Positions 33,101 through 39,475 of a stretch of DNA of 39,475 nt are shown piece after piece (the first letter of the stretch is position 1; each line of letters starts with the position of its first letter). Source of the DNA: Candidatus Thermoflexus tengchongensis. GTDB taxonomy: Bacteria > Chloroflexota > Anaerolineae > Thermoflexales > Thermoflexaceae. The notes beneath the pieces were generated by a model, which was given only the letters and a program-made list of their open reading frames with translations, searched no databases and was not told where the DNA came from. A program made the translations under genes and the position numbers. The DNA lies in assembly GCA_016842085.1 (NCBI GenBank), contig JAEVEX010000024.1, positions 1 to 39,475 of the forward strand. Reading direction: 5' to 3'.

Positions 33101-33901
33101 ATGTGGACCTGGACTTACAGCGATACCGCGGTGATGAGCGGCACGCTCCAGACGAATGCGGAAGGTATGGGACGCTTTGCGTTCACCCCGCCGGATCCGG
33201 GGACCTATGTCGTGAAAGCGGAAGGGACGGATGCCGAAGGCCATCGGATTCGGAGCGCGGAATTCGTCTGGGTATCCGGGCGGGGGGTGGTGGCGTGGCG
33301 TCAGGAGAACAACGATCGGATCGAGCTGGTTGCTGATCGTCGGGAATACGCGCCGGGCGATACGGCCACCATCCTGGTTCCCTCCCCCTTTACCGGAACG
33401 GTAACCGCCCTGATCACTGTGGAGCGCGGGAGGATCCGACGGGCAGAGGTGCACACTTTACAGGGCAACGCGCCCACGGTAGCCATCCCGCTCTCCGAGG
33501 AGGACGCGCCCAACGTCTTCGTCTCGGTCCTCCTGATCCAGGGGGTCACCCGGGAGAACCCGGCACCGGGCTTCAAGATGGGGATGGTGAACCTCCCGGT
33601 GAAGCCGACGCGACAGACCCTCCACATCGAGCTGATCCCATCGGGATGTGGCGGCCGGTGCCCATTATGGACCCCGGGAGACCATGACGGTCACCGTTCG
33701 CACCACGGACGCGGAGGGCCGGCCGGTCCCGGCGGAGGTGGCCGTGGCGGTGGTGGATGCCTCGGTGCTGGCCCTGGTGGATCCGAACGCCCCGCCCATC
33801 ATGGAGGGATTCTACGGCCGGCGCAACCTCTCCGTCCTCACCGGCGTCTCCCTGATCTACAACCTGAACCGGGTGACGGTGCGTATCGCCCGGGAGCGTA
33901 A
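30170..33901 (+). CDS. Bacterial alpha-2-macroglobulin lipoprotein, N-terminal part (frameshifted)
   Basis: A lipoprotein signal (ILILLLLLDAC) and short TP linker lead into four Ig-like Big_5 domains, each with the 'RLVFSEPMDRASVEANL'-type motif. MG2 (WQTDKPIYRPGQTVHFKAI) and further macroglobulin domains follow. Such proteins trap proteases at the cell surface. The sequence is sound up to about 33640. After LHIELIPSG the frame turns into Gly/His-rich nonsense and stops at 33901, while the correct continuation lies in the +1 frame from 33648. The start is ATG 30170, with AAGGGGG; the GTG at 30146 is less likely. The gene is broken by one base, or the base is a sequencing error. Confidence 0.88.
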   Translation: MGSKPQRLRKVWGILILLLLLDACRPTPTPTPTPVVSKLPPILVARTPEPGQEVTPEMPLRLVFSEPMDRASVEANLRVIPAVAGRFAWEAGDRILRFLPQAPWKPDTEYEVRLENARARNGQGLARPVAFRFRTASPLTVVEVIPAPDARDVDPQASVTVIFNRPVVPLRSDLAPGDLPQPLVFDPPVRGTGRWINTSIYSFQPEGSWAAGRTYTARVVAGLRDLTGVTLEKDYTWTFTIRRPAVIAYAPRPGRQMDMDLSAPISITFNMEMDRASVESAFSLREGAEDGPTVPGRFEWISQTVLFRPAQPLKLETRYFVRLEQRAAAPSGATLEGAVAWAFTTPAYPRLQSASLSPQGPNRVDPEDSIELRFTSGAIRPETIWPNLRFEPPISVTRVFTNWDPEYGVFTLSGSWQPGTVYTLTVGPEIMDRYGNRLDRQHTFTFTVNHLDPVAYLNIGSPYSPLVVVGTYTETTAFLSTRNLDRVTFTLSRLELERFIALSQDPEATFRYSAPNADLVARWTFTVPEVITDVIMLNRVSLAGPDRRILPTGLYHLRMDAPVSLEHRPGRYLLAAVDLNVVVKVAPQEALVWVTDMATGRPVQGVPVRLFEATEEHVEIWGVRATDASGIARFEWSDPVPLWRMRVAVAGTPGSRFGIGASAWSDGVEPWAFDLPADYEPPRFRVYWQTDKPIYRPGQTVHFKAIVRADDDARYAPPSDRTFAIRIEDPEGREVYSATLTLNDFGTAEGAFPLAEDAMLGRYTLMADLPPGLYYHSISFLVAAYRRPEFQVTLTPERPAYVAGERIRAALQATYYFGGPVAGAKVEWTARVQPYFFEYTGPGYYSWSDFDPYSAYEGEGEEVIASGSGTTDAQGRFLIELPADLGARPGSRRVILEASVTDPNDNLVAGRTEVVVHAGRFYIGLQAEHYVGEAGRPLTMTAKTVDWESRPVGNIALTWTAYRREWFSVMQETDRGPMWTWTYSDTAVMSGTLQTNAEGMGRFAFTPPDPGTYVVKAEGTDAEGHRIRSAEFVWVSGRGVVAWRQENNDRIELVADRREYAPGDTATILVPSPFTGTVTALITVERGRIRRAEVHTLQGNAPTVAIPLSEEDAPNVFVSVLLIQGVTRENPAPGFKMGMVNLPVKPTRQTLHIELIPSGCGGRCPLWTPGDHDGHRSHHGRGGPAGPGGGGRGGGGCLGAGPGGSERPAHHGGILRPAQPLRPHRRLPDLQPEPGDGAYRPGA

Positions 33902-36113
33902 GGGCGGTGGCGGTGGCGTCGCCGAGGCTTTCGGGGAGATCCGGCGGGAATTCCCGGACACCGCCTACTGGAACGCGGTCCTGCGGACCGATGCGAACGG
34001 GACGGCGGTCTTCTCCGTGCGCCTGCCGGATAACCTCACCACCTGGCGCATCACCGCGAAGGGGGTGACCCAGGATACCCGTGTCGGCGAGGCCATGCTG
34101 GACGTCATCAGCACCAAAGATCTCCTGATCCGTCCCAGCGTCCCGCGGTTCTTTGTGGCCGGCGATCGCGTGACCCTGGGCGCGGCGGTCCATAACCAGA
34201 CCGGGCGTTCCCTCCCGGTGACGGTGCGCCTGGAGGCGAAAGGGTTCACCCTGGAAAGCCCGGCCGTTCAGGAGGGAACGATTCCCCCGGGTGGCATGGC
34301 CCGCTTCGAGTGGACCGGGGTGGTGGGGCGGGTGGAGGCCGTGGATCTCACATTCTACGCCGAGGGCGGCGGCCTTCGGGATGCCACCAAACCCACCTTA
34401 GCCCGGCCGGATGGCACCATCCCGGTGCTGCGCTATGTGAGCCTGGAGACCGTGGCAGCCGCCGGGATGCTGGAAACCCCGGAGCCCCGGCAGGAGATCG
34501 TGGCCATCCCGCCGGAGCCGGAGGTCACTGGCGGAACCCTCATTCTTCGGCTCTCCCCATCCCTGGCCGCGACGGCCCTGGACAGCCTGACATGGCTTCA
34601 GCACTTTGAGTATGAATGCACCGAGCAGACCATCAGCCGCTTCCTGCCCAACATCGCCACCTATCAGGCCCTTCTCCGTCTGAACCTGGCCCGTCCGGAT
34701 CTGGAGGAGCACCTCCGGCAGCAGATCGCGGTTGGCCTGCAGAAACTGTATGCCGGCCAGCACGCTGACGGCGGGTGGGGATGGTTCCCGTCCATGGAAA
34801 GTGACCCCCTGACCACCGCTTACGCGGTCTTCGCCCTGGCCCAGGCGCGGGCCAGCGGGTTCGCGGTGGCCGACGGCGTCATCGAGCGCGGCGTTGCGTT
34901 CCTGCGCCGATCCCTGGAGGCGCCCGCGGATCTGCCCTCGTGGAAGGCCAACCGGCAGGCGTTCATGCTCTTCGCGATGGCCGAGGCCGGTGCCGGGGAT
35001 GCCGGCCGGATCGTTGCGCTGTGGGAGGCCCAGAAGGAGCATCTCGCCCTTTACGCCCGCGCCTTCCTGGCGATGGCCCTCGGTCGCGTCCAGGCGGATC
35101 ACCCGCTGATCCCCACATTGCGGAACAGCGTGCTCGAGCAGGCCAGCGTGACCGCGACCGGCGCCTTCTGGGAAGAGAAAGGCCTGGACGATTTCAACTG
35201 GAGCACCGATACCCGGACCTCGGCCATCGCCCTGCTCAGCCTGCTGCGCCTGGACCCGAAGAACCCGCTGGCCTTCCAGGCCGTGCGGGGGCTGATGGCG
35301 GCGCGCCGGGCGGACCGGTGGGAGACCACCCAGGAGACGGCATGGGCGCTGATGGCCCTCACGGAGTGGATGGTCCAGAGCGGGGAGCTGGAAGGGAATT
35401 ACACGTGGACGGTTCGCCTGAACGATCAGGTCATGGGGTCCGGTTCCGTGGATCCAGCGCACCTTCAGGAGACCGTGACCCTGCAGCAGGACATCGCCGG
35501 GCTGTTGCGGGAGGTCGGGAACGCCCTGGAGCTTTCCCGGAGCGTCGGGCCCGGTGTGCTGTATTACACCATCCATCTAGCCCTGGAGGAGCCGGTGGAG
35601 CGGATCGCCCCGCGCTCCCGGGGCCTGACCCTGAGCCGCCAGTATCTGCGGCTGGACGATCCGTGCCTGAAGGATCGGCGGCAGGCGTGCACCCCGGTGA
35701 CCTCGGCCCGGGTGGGGGACCTCCTGGTGGTGCGCCTGACCTTGGTGGTTCCGCGTACGGTGCACCATCTGGTGCTGGAGGATCCGTATCCGGCGGGGAT
35801 GGAGGCCATCGATCCCTCGCTGAAGACATCGCCGATGGCGGGGCGGCCGCCGGAGCTGCAGCGGGTCGATCCACGGGATCCCTTTGGCGGGTATGGCTGG
35901 TGGGGCTGGTGGTGGTTCGGGCATACGGCGCTCTATGACGATCGGGCGGCCCTGTTCGCCGAGTATCTCCCGCCGGGGACCTATGAATACACGTATATGA
36001 TCCGGGCGGGCTGGGCCGGGCGGTTCCAGACGCGCCCCGCGCGGGCCTATGCCTTCTACTTCCCGGAGATCTACGGGCAGAGCGAAGGCATGCGGTTCGA
36101 GATCACCCGGTAA
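33648..36113 (+). CDS. Bacterial alpha-2-macroglobulin, C-terminal part with thioester motif (frameshifted)
   Basis: This frame continues the macroglobulin: YGPRETMTVTVRTTDAEGRP, then the A2M domain DTAYWNAVLRTDANGTAVF and LPDNLTTWRITAKGVTQDTR. The thioester domain follows, with FEYECTEQTISRFLPN (CTEQ at codons 34617-34628, the C-x-E-Q thioester), then GGWGWFPS and the terpenoid-cyclase-like helical repeats, and a C-terminal receptor-like domain. The thioester would bond covalently to an attacking protease. The apparent GTG start at 33648 is simply the first codon after the shift and has no ribosome-binding site. Read together, 30170-36113 would encode about 1980 aa, a normal size for long bacterial homologues. 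Confidence 0.88.
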   Translation: MAAGAHYGPRETMTVTVRTTDAEGRPVPAEVAVAVVDASVLALVDPNAPPIMEGFYGRRNLSVLTGVSLIYNLNRVTVRIARERKGGGGGVAEAFGEIRREFPDTAYWNAVLRTDANGTAVFSVRLPDNLTTWRITAKGVTQDTRVGEAMLDVISTKDLLIRPSVPRFFVAGDRVTLGAAVHNQTGRSLPVTVRLEAKGFTLESPAVQEGTIPPGGMARFEWTGVVGRVEAVDLTFYAEGGGLRDATKPTLARPDGTIPVLRYVSLETVAAAGMLETPEPRQEIVAIPPEPEVTGGTLILRLSPSLAATALDSLTWLQHFEYECTEQTISRFLPNIATYQALLRLNLARPDLEEHLRQQIAVGLQKLYAGQHADGGWGWFPSMESDPLTTAYAVFALAQARASGFAVADGVIERGVAFLRRSLEAPADLPSWKANRQAFMLFAMAEAGAGDAGRIVALWEAQKEHLALYARAFLAMALGRVQADHPLIPTLRNSVLEQASVTATGAFWEEKGLDDFNWSTDTRTSAIALLSLLRLDPKNPLAFQAVRGLMAARRADRWETTQETAWALMALTEWMVQSGELEGNYTWTVRLNDQVMGSGSVDPAHLQETVTLQQDIAGLLREVGNALELSRSVGPGVLYYTIHLALEEPVERIAPRSRGLTLSRQYLRLDDPCLKDRRQACTPVTSARVGDLLVVRLTLVVPRTVHHLVLEDPYPAGMEAIDPSLKTSPMAGRPPELQRVDPRDPFGGYGWWGWWWFGHTALYDDRAALFAEYLPPGTYEYTYMIRAGWAGRFQTRPARAYAFYFPEIYGQSEGMRFEITR

Positions 36114-36129
36114 AGGGGAGTATAGGCGT

Positions 36130-36813
36130 GTCGAATGAATTCGACCTCCGAGGCCTTCGGCCGATGGCCGGCGTGGGCGTCGAATGAATTCGACCTCTGA
36201 GGCCTTCGGCCGATGGCTGGCGTGGGCGTCGAATGAATTCGACCTCGAGAGGCCTTCGGCCGGTGGCCGGCGTGGGCGTCGAATGAATTCGACCTCGAGA
36301 GGCCTCCGGCCGATGGCCGGCCTTCGCCGGCCGAAAGGATTTTTGCGTCGGCGGAGGCCGACGCGCGGCGCGGGAGGGCGTCGAATGAATTCGACCTCTG
36401 AGGCCTCCGGCCGATGGCCGGCCTTCGCCGGCCGAAGGGCTTTTCCCGTCGGCGGAGGCCGACGTCTGGCGCGTAAGCGCCACGCGAGGCCGATTTCTAA
36501 TCGGCGCGAAAGGCCGACGCCTGCGCGCGGGGGCGTCGAATGAATTCGACCTCAAGAGGCCTTCGGCCGATCGGCCGGCCTTCGCCGGCCGGAGGGCTTT
36601 TCCCGTCGGCGGAGGCCGACGCCAGGCGCGTAAGCGCCTCGCGAGGCCGATTTCCAATCGGCACGATAAGCGATGGCCGGCGTGAGCGTCGAATGAATTC
36701 GACCTCTGAGGCCTCCGGCCGATCGGCCGGCCTTCGCCGGCCGGAATGTTTTCGCGTCGGCGGAGGCCGACGTCTGGCGCGTAAGCGCCTCGGGAGGCGA
36801 TCTCAATCGCCGC
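36130..36813. repeat. Nested array of hairpin repeats, seven units headed by GTCGAATGAATTCGAC
   Basis: GTCGAATGAATTCGAC recurs at 36130, 36179, 36228, 36278, 36380, 36535 and 36688. Unit lengths are 49, 49, 50, 102, 155, 153 and about 126 bp. The first three units contain the header plus a GGCC-rich stem. The fourth adds GGCCGGC/GCCGGCC and GTCGGC-GGAG-GCCGAC stems. The fifth to seventh also add GGCGC-GTAA-GCGCC and GCCGATT/AATCGGC stems. Every module can fold into a hairpin, and the last stem changes on both sides in the final unit (GGCGAT/ATCGCC). The array lies between the macroglobulin and the next secreted protein, has no credible gene, and carries no unique spacers. Confidence 0.9.
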
Positions 36814-36867
36814 GATGCACGCCCCCCCCGAAGCGGTTCCCCGATGGTCCCTGGACCCCTACCTCGC

Positions 36868-36896
36868 TTGCGCGATTTTCCCGATAAAGTTAGAAT
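36868..36896 (+). promoter_or_regulatory. Putative promoter of the DNRLRE protein gene
   Basis: A -35-like TTGCGC (36868-36873) and -10 TAGAAT (36891-36896) are 17 bp apart in the only AT-rich stretch after the repeat array. They lie about 36 nt before the GTG start at 36932. Confidence 0.55.
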
Positions 36897-36931
36897 ATAG
36901 TTAGTTTGATTCTGGTTTGAAAGGGGTTCCT

Positions 36932-38377
36932 GTGCGGAGATCTCTGGCTGGTCTGTTTTTGCTGGGCTGGATCCTGAGCCTTTACGGAGGCGGCGCGCCG
37001 GGCCCGGCCGTTCCGGAGGCCTCCCAGGCGCTCGCTTCTACCTCGGGGGGGTCCTTCCAGGTTTATCTCCCGCTGATCCTCCGGAACGCGGGCCCGCCGA
37101 CAAACCGCCAGGCGAATGCGCCGCGCCTCGCAGACCCCCTCGGGGTGGACTTCCCCCGCATGGCGATTTTCTGGTTCGGGAGGATCACGCCCACGGCGAA
37201 TTACGCGGATGTGCGCGTCGCGTATACGAGCGCTGAACTGGTGGTCTATGTAGCGGTGATCGATCGTCGTCTGTGGTCCGCCCCCTCCCCTTCCCCGGGG
37301 AACCTCACCGCATGGGATGCGGTCACGCTCTTCCTTCACCTGGATGGCAACGTTGGAGATGCGCCATCTCCTTCTGCCTATCGCTTCATCGGGGGGTTAA
37401 GCAACGCCGATGCCTCCGGCCGCTATCAGGCGGCCGATCGGGGCACCGGCTCGGGCTGGACACCGGTGTCGCTTTCGTTTACCGCCCTCGCCGGCTGGCG
37501 GGGGGAACGATTGAACGACGACGGGGACGATCGGGGCTGGGCCATGACCTTCCGGATCCCCTTCGCCAGCCTGGGCCGCTCCGGCCCGCCGCCCGAGGGA
37601 ACCATCTGGGGCCTGGGGGTGATGGTGCACGACCGGGACGACGCCGCCGGCACCCCGATCCCGGTGGCGACATGGCCGGAGTCGATGCGCCCGGACGTCC
37701 CGGCCACCTGGGGGCGGCTCCGCTTCGGGATGCCGGCCTACACGCCCCCTCCGTCCCGGCCCGGAGGAACGGTGATCGTCCGCCATGGCCTGAACGGCGC
37801 GGTGGTGAAGGACGCCGGCATCGGGGGATACACGACCTGCGGGAGCGGGCTGGATTACTGGACCCAATGGGGCGAGGCGCCGGATCCCGGGCGGCCGGAC
37901 TTCAACATCCAGAATCAGATCGACATCGCGGACTGGCCCTGTTTCTCGAAATACTACATCATCTTCCCCCTGGATGCCATCCCGCCGGGCAAGGTGATCC
38001 TCTCGGCCACCCTCACGCTGTATCAGATGGGGAACGCCGGTTCTAACCCACCCCCCTCCTGGATCCAGGTGCTGACGGTGCGGGAGGACTGGGAGGAATG
38101 GTCCCTGACCTGGAACCGTGCGCCCCTGGCCTGGGAAAATATCGGGGGGACGTGGGTGGATGCGGTGCGGAACTTTCCCGGGTGGCCGGGGATCCCCTAT
38201 ACGTGGGACATCACCCGGGCGGTGGCCGAGGCGTATGCGGCCGGCCAGCCCCTCCGCCTGGCCCTTTATTCCGCCGACGCGGCCTACCACAGCGGCAAAT
38301 ACTTTGTGTCCTCCGATACCGGGGACTGGAACGCGCAGGGCCGCCCGACCCTCACCATCGTGTGGGGTGATCCGTGA
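36932..38377 (+). CDS. Secreted CBM9-like/DNRLRE domain protein
   Basis: This 481-aa exported protein begins with a signal peptide (VRRSLAGLFLLGWILSLYGG). The first domain (about 60-265) has SAELVVYVAVIDRRLW, TAWDAVTLFLHLDGN, WAMTFRIPFASLG and WGRLRFG, resembling carbohydrate-binding family 9. The second (about 275-480) has ILSATLTLYQMGNAG, WEEWSLTWNRAP, YTWDITRAVAEAYAAG and KYFVSSDTGDWNAQGRPTL, which is the DNRLRE pattern. Both are adhesion or binding modules, and no catalytic domain is present. The start is GTG 36932, with AAAGGGG; the TTG at 36917 is the alternative. Its ligand may be cell-wall or environmental polysaccharide. Confidence 0.85.
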   Translation: MRRSLAGLFLLGWILSLYGGGAPGPAVPEASQALASTSGGSFQVYLPLILRNAGPPTNRQANAPRLADPLGVDFPRMAIFWFGRITPTANYADVRVAYTSAELVVYVAVIDRRLWSAPSPSPGNLTAWDAVTLFLHLDGNVGDAPSPSAYRFIGGLSNADASGRYQAADRGTGSGWTPVSLSFTALAGWRGERLNDDGDDRGWAMTFRIPFASLGRSGPPPEGTIWGLGVMVHDRDDAAGTPIPVATWPESMRPDVPATWGRLRFGMPAYTPPPSRPGGTVIVRHGLNGAVVKDAGIGGYTTCGSGLDYWTQWGEAPDPGRPDFNIQNQIDIADWPCFSKYYIIFPLDAIPPGKVILSATLTLYQMGNAGSNPPPSWIQVLTVREDWEEWSLTWNRAPLAWENIGGTWVDAVRNFPGWPGIPYTWDITRAVAEAYAAGQPLRLALYSADAAYHSGKYFVSSDTGDWNAQGRPTLTIVWGDP

Positions 38378-38493
38378 GGACGCCGATGTGCAAACCCCGG
38401 ACAACCCCTTGCGGTTCTCCTGCCCGTTTTCCCGCAACGAATGGATCCGCAGCGCCGAAAGGATCGGGAGAGGCCCCAGCCTGAATTCCCGGA

Positions 38494-39354
38494 TCACCTG
38501 GGGGACTTCCTTCTTCGAGGCGAAACAGACAGAACGGAGGATTTCAAGGCTTTCCATAAACGATGGAAGACGACGCGATAGCACCTGAGGCAATGAAGGC
38601 GATAAAGGAACGGGAGCTCGATGGTCGCAACGATGGCGCCTTCCCGGAGGCGGTCGGCCGCTCGCTGGAGGAGCAGGGCCAGGAGGGCCAGGAGCAGGAT
38701 CCCTCCGGCGCGGGGGAGGAGGGGGAAAACGGGCCGGGATTCCAGCGATCGCTCCACGAACGCCTGCGCGAGGGTGAGCCCCAGGAAGGCCCCGGCGGCC
38801 AGGCTTGCCCACGCCAGGCCCCGAAGCCATGGCCCGATCCGCCGCATCCAGGCGGGCGCGGGCGGGGGCTCCAGGGGATCCCGCCACGGGGAAGCGGCCG
38901 CCCTCAGCGCGGCCTCGCGCTCCAGGATCGCGGCGAGCAGGTCTGCATGCCCATTCTCGATCGCTACCCTTCGCAGATGAGCGAGCTGGCGAAGGAGCGA
39001 GCGACGCGGAGCTGGATCCTGGGGAGGATGAATGCGTTTCAGAACTGCCGCCAGGGCCTCGACGGCCGCCCGGCGCACCCACCGGACCTCATCCTTCAAG
39101 GCCTCGGTGAGGGCGGGGAGGGCCTGGGGGCCGCCGATCTTCCCCAGGGCCTCGGCGGCCGCCCGGCGCACCTCCGAGTCCTTATCCTTCAAGGCCTCGA
39201 TGAGGGCGGGGAGGGCCTGGGGGCCGATCTCCCTCAGGGCCCCGGCGGCCACCTCGCGCACCCCCGAGTCCTTATCCTTCAAGGCCTCGATGAGGGCGGG
39301 GAGGGCCTGGGGATCGCCGATCTTCCCCAGGGCCTCGGCGGCCGCCCGGCGCAC
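38494..39354 (-). CDS. HEAT-repeat membrane protein, part downstream of an in-frame stop
   Basis: This 286-aa frame opens at GTG 39354 in the middle of a HEAT/PBS-lyase-type repeat block. Units of about 31 residues have the consensus DPQALPALIEALKDKDSGVR. A linker, two membrane segments (LAWASLAAGAFLGLTLAQAF and GGILLLALLALLLQ) and a basic C-terminal tail follow. HEAT repeats bind other proteins, so this looks like a membrane-anchored scaffold with repeats on one side. The reading frame continues upstream into 39361-39475 except for one TAG codon at 39358-39360. No ribosome-binding site precedes 39354, so this is probably the C-terminal part of a broken gene. Confidence 0.75.
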   Translation of the reverse strand: MRRAAAEALGKIGDPQALPALIEALKDKDSGVREVAAGALREIGPQALPALIEALKDKDSEVRRAAAEALGKIGGPQALPALTEALKDEVRWVRRAAVEALAAVLKRIHPPQDPAPRRSLLRQLAHLRRVAIENGHADLLAAILEREAALRAAASPWRDPLEPPPAPAWMRRIGPWLRGLAWASLAAGAFLGLTLAQAFVERSLESRPVFPLLPRAGGILLLALLALLLQRAADRLREGAIVATIELPFLYRLHCLRCYRVVFHRLWKALKSSVLSVSPRRRKSPR

Positions 39355-39475
39355 CCCCTAGTCCTCATCCTGCAAGGCCTCGAGGAGGGCGAGGAGGGCC
39401 TGGGGGTCGCCGATCTCCCCCAGGGCCCCGGCGGCCGCCTTGCGCACCCACGAGACCTTATCCTGCAAGGCCTCG
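39355..39475 (-). pseudogene. Upstream part of the HEAT-repeat gene, interrupted by TAG and cut by the window end
   Basis: Translated in frame with the downstream piece, this encodes LGEIGDPQALLALLEALQDE, then D, then a TAG at 39358-39360, then GVRRAAAEALGK. At the same place in the neighbouring repeats the codon is TCG (Ser), as in KDKDSGVR, so one base change (C to A) explains the stop. The repeat DNA runs off the window edge, so the real start is not visible. Confidence 0.65.

Noticed and set aside
36130-36813. Possible CRISPR array
   Set aside because: The repeats are separated by further repeated hairpin modules, not unique spacers. Unit length varies from 49 to 155 bp, and no cas gene is present.
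36103-36887. Several 80-180-aa frames in both strands of the repeat array
   Set aside because: They simply translate the hairpin modules, with recurring EFIRRP- or NSTSEA-type strings, and have no ribosome-binding site.
1-39475. High frequency of GGATC/GATC words
   Set aside because: They fall mostly in codons for Asp, Ile and Arg-Ser pairs in GC-rich coding DNA and show no pattern tied to gene boundaries. Without counts I cannot claim enrichment.

Overview
This is a GC-rich (about two-thirds G+C by eye) bacterial chromosomal window. Its features suggest a thermophilic member of the Chloroflexota (Thermoflexus/Anaerolineae-like). These are lipoproteins whose signal peptides are followed by Thr/Pro-rich linkers, a tungsten-type aldehyde:ferredoxin oxidoreductase, a bacterial alpha-2-macroglobulin, DNRLRE- and HEAT-repeat proteins, and several families of short palindromic repeats between genes. 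The assignment is inferred from gene style only, because no rRNA or other marker gene is present.

Layout. Positions 1-3.9 kb: a DUF362-like remnant beside a long inverted repeat, a cupin plus an unusual crotonase, and a nucleotidyltransferase/partner pair that runs directly into transaldolase. Positions 4.1-7.8 kb: superoxide dismutase, then an aldehyde oxidoreductase followed by three tandem MoaD/ThiS-like beta-grasp genes. Positions 8.1-11.8 kb: a solitary ParB-domain protein, then a metal P-type ATPase and a MerR regulator. The ATPase promoter is a textbook CueR-type promoter with a 20-bp spacer and a perfect operator dyad.

Positions 11.9-20.1 kb form the best-organised block. A complete branched-chain-amino-acid-type ABC transporter (livGFHM plus binding lipoprotein) is followed, after a hairpin terminator, by a glutamine-synthetase-like ligase, a FluG-like amidohydrolase and a PuuD-like gamma-glutamyl hydrolase. 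Together they look like uptake and gamma-glutamylation-based breakdown of an amine or amino-acid-like substrate. Positions 20.3-23.0 kb (minus strand) hold an alpha/beta hydrolase lipoprotein, a Nudix hydrolase and a soluble histidine kinase. Positions 23.2-29.3 kb (plus strand) hold a MenA-like prenyltransferase, a winged-helix/AAA ATPase, two MNT nucleotidyltransferases (the second next to a broken HepT), smpB, an unrecognised 279-aa protein and an MscS channel.

Positions 29.4-39.5 kb are a cell-surface region. It holds a Thr/Pro-linker lipoprotein with a strong terminator, an alpha-2-macroglobulin lipoprotein split by a single-base frameshift, an array of nested hairpin repeats (36130-36813), a CBM9/DNRLRE secreted protein, and a HEAT-repeat membrane protein interrupted by an in-frame amber codon and cut by the window end.

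The observations most worth following are the growing, modular hairpin array at 36.1-36.8 kb, the aldehyde oxidoreductase with three beta-grasp paralogs, the YPC-motif P-type ATPase under a CueR-type promoter, the broken genes (alpha-2-macroglobulin, HEAT, HepT, DUF362), and three unrelated palindrome families in intergenic DNA.
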